Source: Nitrososphaerota archaeon (GTDB taxonomy: Archaea > Thermoproteota > Nitrososphaeria > Nitrososphaerales > Nitrosopumilaceae). Taken from it: a stretch of DNA of 52,333 bases. The notes beneath the pieces were generated by a model. It was not told where the DNA came from. It searched no databases and saw only the letters and a program-made list of their open reading frames with translations. Shown piece after piece: positions 48,869 to 52,333 of the stretch. Within the stretch, counting starts at the first letter, position 1. Each line of letters opens with the position of its first letter. The stretch is taken from assembly GCA_016126025.1 (NCBI GenBank), contig JAEFDA010000104.1:1-52333 (forward strand), given 5' to 3'. Position numbers and translations under genes: made by a program.

Positions 48869-49340
48869 TCGATATGGTAGCGCCCTCACAAAATTGGGAC
48901 AGTTCGGCTCATGGATCTGACTGCCGGGTCCCCCGCGGCGGCGGATCACATGCTACCTGGCACCACAGAGCAGGTCTCACAGGGCACGTGGGCGGGGCGG
49001 GCGCGCCTTCAGGGGAATGTTCGGCAGGTTCCGCAACCCCAAGCCCCTGCATTTCTGGGAGAGCTACATCCACAACGAGTACTCCAATAACAACAGCCAC
49101 GAAAGGCTCAACGGCGACCCAAACGGGACATGCGCAGCCCATCTGGGACGGCTGCGTATAGAATATCCAGTAAGAGCCGTTTTTGAGGCGGTTTTTGTCA
49201 AAGTCGGAGGCCAAAACGGGCAGTCTGGTCCCAGCACCCGCGTTTGCACAAGAACCCATCAGCCGACTTGAGACAGAACCGGCCTTACCGGTAAAAATCC
49301 GGAAGACACAACCTGTCAAAACAGATGAGCATTACGTTCG
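48869..49340. other. Interval with a transposase remnant only
   Basis: Between the small-gene module and the repeat array. Apart from the fragment at 49017-49130, nothing is supported. Confidence 0.4.
49017..49130 (+). pseudogene. Transposase fragment
   Basis: 'HFWESYIHNEYSNNNSHERL' followed by 'NGDPNG' matches the N-N-x-x-E-R-x-N-G block found near the catalytic glutamate of integrase-like archaeal transposases. Only about 38 codons remain. Family not decided. Confidence 0.45.
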
Positions 49341-49390
49341 ATCTTGGCACAAATGAACACATTCGAGCGCAAGTGAGCACAAGTGAGCAC
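49341..49390 (+). repeat. 10-bp phased repeat array 3
   Basis: Five 10-nt units around the core G(A/C)(A/G)CAC: ATCTTGGCAC, AAATGAACAC, ATTCGAGCGC, AAGTGAGCAC, AAGTGAGCAC. Then a TATA box (TTTATAG, 49406-49412) and the ATG at 49438. The same architecture as the arrays at 37.5 and 39.1 kb. Confidence 0.65.
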
Positions 49391-49405
49391 AGGATATGAG
49401 CTGTC

Positions 49406-49412
49406 TTTATAG
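49406..49412 (+). promoter_or_regulatory. TATA box of the haloperoxidase-like gene
   Basis: TTTATAG is centred about 29 nt before the ATG at 49438 and overlaps the earlier possible start at 49396, ruling that out. Confidence 0.5.
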
Positions 49413-49437
49413 ACACTACATGGGGGCATGCTCGAAA

Positions 49438-51408
49438 ATGAACAGGACATCATACGCACTCCTACTGTCGGTGACGGTGCTGGCGGGAGGAGGGGCACAT
49501 ATGGGCGATTCGTACGCGCAGACAAACGCAGAGGTTAACACCATAGCGAACACGGCAGAGGCCAACATGATCTTGGATGCTATCCGGGCCGCTCTGGAAG
49601 ACTTGGTGGCCGCGCTGCCGCTGCTGTCAGACGACATGGACAGGTTCGAATCCCGGATAAGCGACCTTGAGTCAAAGCTGGATAGCATTATCGCAGGGTT
49701 AGATGAAAACTTGGCAAGCGACGACAGCGAGTCTTCCTTGGCCATTCTGGAGTCGATACAGGAGGTGAACGAGCAGCTGGCTGATCTGCAGACGGGTGCG
49801 GACCAGTTCTCCGGCGGATCTGGACCGATGCAGGGAATGAACGGGGACGGTGCCCCAGCCCCGCCCGTGTTAAGCTATGCTAGGGCGGAGGTCGCCTTCG
49901 GCACCCTCGCCACCGAGAAAGCCGGCGACAGCGTTGACCTGGTCAGGGGCAACGCCATGTACGGGATCATCCTACCGCGCATCACCGACTGGCTTCTGGA
50001 GGAGGTGTCGCCGGGACACAATGATGCCCCGATAATATTCCGCTATCTTACGCTGCTGTACAACGCCGCCTTTGATGCCGTGGCACCATACCACCCCACC
50101 GCGGTGGGGGTCTATTCGCGCATGGAGCACCGCCCCGCGCTGGAGTCTGAGACAAACCTGATGCCAAACACGGCAGTCATGCACGCCGCCTATAGGTCTA
50201 TGCTGGAGTTCGCTCCGCACCGGGCCGACGAGTGGCGGGGCATGATGACCGCGTATGGCCTTGATCCGGATGACGAAAGAGGTCTTGGCCTTGACTGCGC
50301 CCAGACGCATGACTTGGACTCGCCGGTTGCCATGGGCAACCACGCCGCAGAGTGCGTGCTGGACGCGCGCCGCAACGACGGCTTCAACCACTTTGGCACC
50401 GTAAACATCCCGCCGTTCGGTGACACCACCGGTTACACGCCTGTCAACACGCCGGGCAGCCTGGTGGATCCGTCGCGCTGGTCGCCCCTGTACGCATTCA
50501 ACCGCCTGGGCGAGTTCGGCGTACAGGAGTTTGCCACGCCCCAATGGGCCAACACGGAGACCTACTCTGGCTTGGACCAGCGCTCCATCCGCGTGCCGCC
50601 GCCATCGAGCAGCAACCACCGCAACGCCGACGCGTACCAGGCGCAGGCCGACGAGGTGATCCGCCTGAGGGCAAATCTGACCGGCAGCGACAAGATTCTG
50701 ATCGAATTCTTCGACAATAAGTTTCGCGAATTAAGCCACAGTCCGGCGCTCAAGAACATCCCAGACGTAGTAGACTATGTCCAACTCGAGTTCCTGCTGA
50801 ACATGGCAAAGTTCGATGCGGGCACCATAATCTGGCAGGAGAAGACGCGCTACGACGCGGTGCGGCCCACCACGGCCATACACTACCTCTACGGCGAGGA
50901 TCCGGTCCCGATATCGGTGGATGCCCACGGAAACGCGGCAATGGTGCCGGGCAACCTGTGGCGGAGCTACCTGCAGACCGCCGACCATCCTGAGTACCCG
51001 TCGGCGACGACGTGCTTCTGCGCCGCCTATGCGGAGGCGTGGCGGCTCTACTCGGGCACGGACGACCTTCCGGTGTATACGGAAGGCGACGGGGTTGTGC
51101 ACGGTTATACCGCCACGCTGGAGGCAGGATCGTCTCTGATCGAGCCGCAGGTAACGCCGTCCGAAGACGTCGAGGTGGTGTTCGACTCGTGGTCGGATTA
51201 CGAGCAGAGGTGCGCCGCAAGCCGCGTCATATCCGGTACCCACTTTTGGCCCGCGGTGGAAGTGTCCGTCGACGCGTGCAACATCGCATCCAACGCGGTC
51301 TTTGCATACTGGGAGACTCTGGTTCACGGGACCGCTCCGATCAAGGGGCCCGCCACGGGGTTGACTCCGGATCCGCTGCTGAACGGACCGTCTTGGACTG
51401 GGTACTAA
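49438..51408 (+). CDS. Secreted vanadium haloperoxidase/PAP2-like protein with altered active site
   Basis: A 656-residue exported protein. Signal peptide 'YALLLSVTVLAGGGAHMG' with cleavage near 'SYAQT'. A coiled coil follows (about 55-100, 'DRFESRISDLESKLDSIIAG'), then the vanadium-dependent haloperoxidase-like domain (about 140-655). Phosphate/vanadate site motifs: 'EKTRYDAVRPTTAIHYL' (first, Lys and Arg), 'HPEYPSATTCFCAAYAEA' (second; usually P-S-G-H, here S-A-T-T so the acid-base His is absent), 'SRVISGTHFWPAVEVS' (third, Arg and His intact). It may therefore be a phosphatase-like or inactive relative. Start chosen from the TATA box about 29 nt upstream. Its promoter has one of the three phased repeat arrays. 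Confidence 0.82.
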   Translation: MNRTSYALLLSVTVLAGGGAHMGDSYAQTNAEVNTIANTAEANMILDAIRAALEDLVAALPLLSDDMDRFESRISDLESKLDSIIAGLDENLASDDSESSLAILESIQEVNEQLADLQTGADQFSGGSGPMQGMNGDGAPAPPVLSYARAEVAFGTLATEKAGDSVDLVRGNAMYGIILPRITDWLLEEVSPGHNDAPIIFRYLTLLYNAAFDAVAPYHPTAVGVYSRMEHRPALESETNLMPNTAVMHAAYRSMLEFAPHRADEWRGMMTAYGLDPDDERGLGLDCAQTHDLDSPVAMGNHAAECVLDARRNDGFNHFGTVNIPPFGDTTGYTPVNTPGSLVDPSRWSPLYAFNRLGEFGVQEFATPQWANTETYSGLDQRSIRVPPPSSSNHRNADAYQAQADEVIRLRANLTGSDKILIEFFDNKFRELSHSPALKNIPDVVDYVQLEFLLNMAKFDAGTIIWQEKTRYDAVRPTTAIHYLYGEDPVPISVDAHGNAAMVPGNLWRSYLQTADHPEYPSATTCFCAAYAEAWRLYSGTDDLPVYTEGDGVVHGYTATLEAGSSLIEPQVTPSEDVEVVFDSWSDYEQRCAASRVISGTHFWPAVEVSVDACNIASNAVFAYWETLVHGTAPIKGPATGLTPDPLLNGPSWTGY

Positions 51409-52161
51409 AAGAAACGCATTCACACAGTTTTGTTATTTTATTTTATACCGCAAGGTACGTGGCCTCGATCGGGCTTGGCTGCGTCATGCCGTGACGGTCG
51501 CCGCGCCGGCGCCATGTGGCGCCGGAGCGGAAGGACGCCGACCCCGACGGGCGGGGCCCTGCGCCCAACGGTTCGGAAACAGGCCGCCCTGCCCGCCCAT
51601 CGGGCGGTCCGCGCCATTCTTCCTGAGATGCTGCGTCCCCCACTTGCACACGTCCAGTCCTTTGCTTGGGAGTATGCGGATCGAACTGTTTAATTTTTCG
51701 ATCGTGTGAATTAAACTCATTCGGTCGGACACGTCTGCTCCTATGTACTGTATTGTGTCTTATGCCGGTCATGATCTAATATATTATTTAAGATCAAAAA
51801 GTATGCTTTCCGATCAGCCCCTGATTCTTGCGGGGTATATATGTACACATTGGCTAAGCGGGCCTGGCCAAAACCGGTGATCTGTCCGGAAAACCAGCCT
51901 GGTTGGGGGCCTCCCGGCTGGCAGAATGGCGCTGTTCTTCCCGAACCGGCCCGGATCTGGTCCCGGAACTGCTCTCGAGTGTCATCGGACGCCGCCAGAA
52001 ACGGCTCTCCGGTCCAGTCTGAATCAGATCTGGAGCCAGCGCGCGCAGTTTTGTTAGGCCGGGCAGCTTTCAAGCCGGTCCAGTTTTGTTCAACTCTCCA
52101 GATTTTGGACAAGGCCGGGGAGCACTCAACACTAAAAGCCCCGCCGCCCCCCGCACATGCG
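51409..52161. other. Gene-free interval before pyrE, about 750 nt
   Basis: Includes a GGCGCC/GGCGCC inverted repeat near 51507-51522, an AT-rich patch at 51775-51800 and a short palindrome AACCAG-C-CTGGTT (51892-51904). No gene, IS or RNA recognised. A weak TATA-like ACTAAAAG (52131-52138) lies 26-27 nt before the pyrE ATG. Confidence 0.4.
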
Positions 52162-52333
52162 ATGCACCAGCGACTGAGGCGGCTCATCACCGAGACGGGG
52201 GCGTTCGCCCACTCACCCGAGAAGCCCTTCGTGCTGGCGTCGGGCCGGACTAGCCCCTACTACTTTGACATGAGGAGGCTGAACGCCCACCCCGAGGGGC
52301 TGCACCTGGCCGCCTCGGCCATACTGGAGCGGG
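52162..52333 (+). CDS. pyrE: Orotate phosphoribosyltransferase, N-terminal part (cut by the window)
   Basis: The first 57 codons of an enzyme that attaches phosphoribose to orotate in pyrimidine synthesis. The N-terminal hallmark 'FVLASGRTSPYYFDMRRLNA' is present, with preceding 'LRRLITETGAF'. The ATG at 52162 gives the standard start (the ATG at 52157 is out of frame). The gene continues beyond the window. Confidence 0.85.
   Translation, partial: MHQRLRRLITETGAFAHSPEKPFVLASGRTSPYYFDMRRLNAHPEGLHLAASAILER

Overview
The window reads as archaeal, most likely a high-GC ammonia-oxidising thaumarchaeon (Nitrososphaerota) of the Cenarchaeum symbiosum type. Evidence: the archaea-only CoA route (pantoate kinase plus phosphopantothenate synthetase), a VAT/Cdc48 AAA ATPase, an AbrB-PhoU-like regulator, secreted proteins with the thaumarchaeal 'CLIATAAFGS' C-terminal box, and promoters with a TATA box about 26 nt before the first codon, which implies leaderless mRNAs. 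The species is inferred from recalled family traits, not from a search. No rRNA, convincing tRNA or CRISPR array was seen.

Layout. 0-2.8 kb: a nucleotidyltransferase with a helical tail, several very small genes and a PP-loop enzyme. 2.9-3.9 kb: an M24 peptidase. 3.9-7.1 kb: an AT-rich accessory stretch with an IS630 remnant, a large inverted repeat, 18-bp iterons and a two-gene unit (coiled-coil protein plus PIN-like nuclease). 7.5-12.4 kb: a tightly overlapping minus-strand operon for CoA synthesis (pantoate kinase, phosphopantothenate synthetase, PanB, CoaBC) that runs on into a methyltransferase and a membrane protein. 12.4-13.9 kb: an AbrB/PhoU-like regulator and a NUDIX hydrolase. 14.4-26.0 kb: large exported proteins (one anchored, one vWA, one with 21 LVIVD repeats, and a binding-protein/serpin fusion), plus AIM24-like and TfoX-like proteins. 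26.2-26.9 kb: VapBC. 27.4-32.2 kb: a MacB-like export complex and a secreted cyclophilin. 32.8-34.5 kb: an AbiE-like toxin-antitoxin pair with an operator dyad centred on its TATA box. 34.9-36.2 kb: a surface protein with a cysteine-rich cytoplasmic tail. 36.5-39.8 kb: a graveyard of four IS families around a duplicated zinc-finger gene and promoter. 40.0-51.4 kb: an oligopeptide-binding protein, NDH-2 with an ACT-domain partner, Hsp20, Cdc48, a second copy of the tiny-gene pair, and a haloperoxidase-like secreted protein. The right edge cuts pyrE.

The strongest unexplained signals are: (1) a two-gene module (46 aa plus 72/73 aa) present twice, 47 kb apart, both copies aligning without gaps; (2) arrays of 10-bp repeats, one helical turn apart, just upstream of TATA boxes at three loci; (3) a periplasmic-binding-protein/serpin fusion; (4) the AT-rich iteron plus coiled-coil/PIN island; (5) the AbiE promoter dyad.
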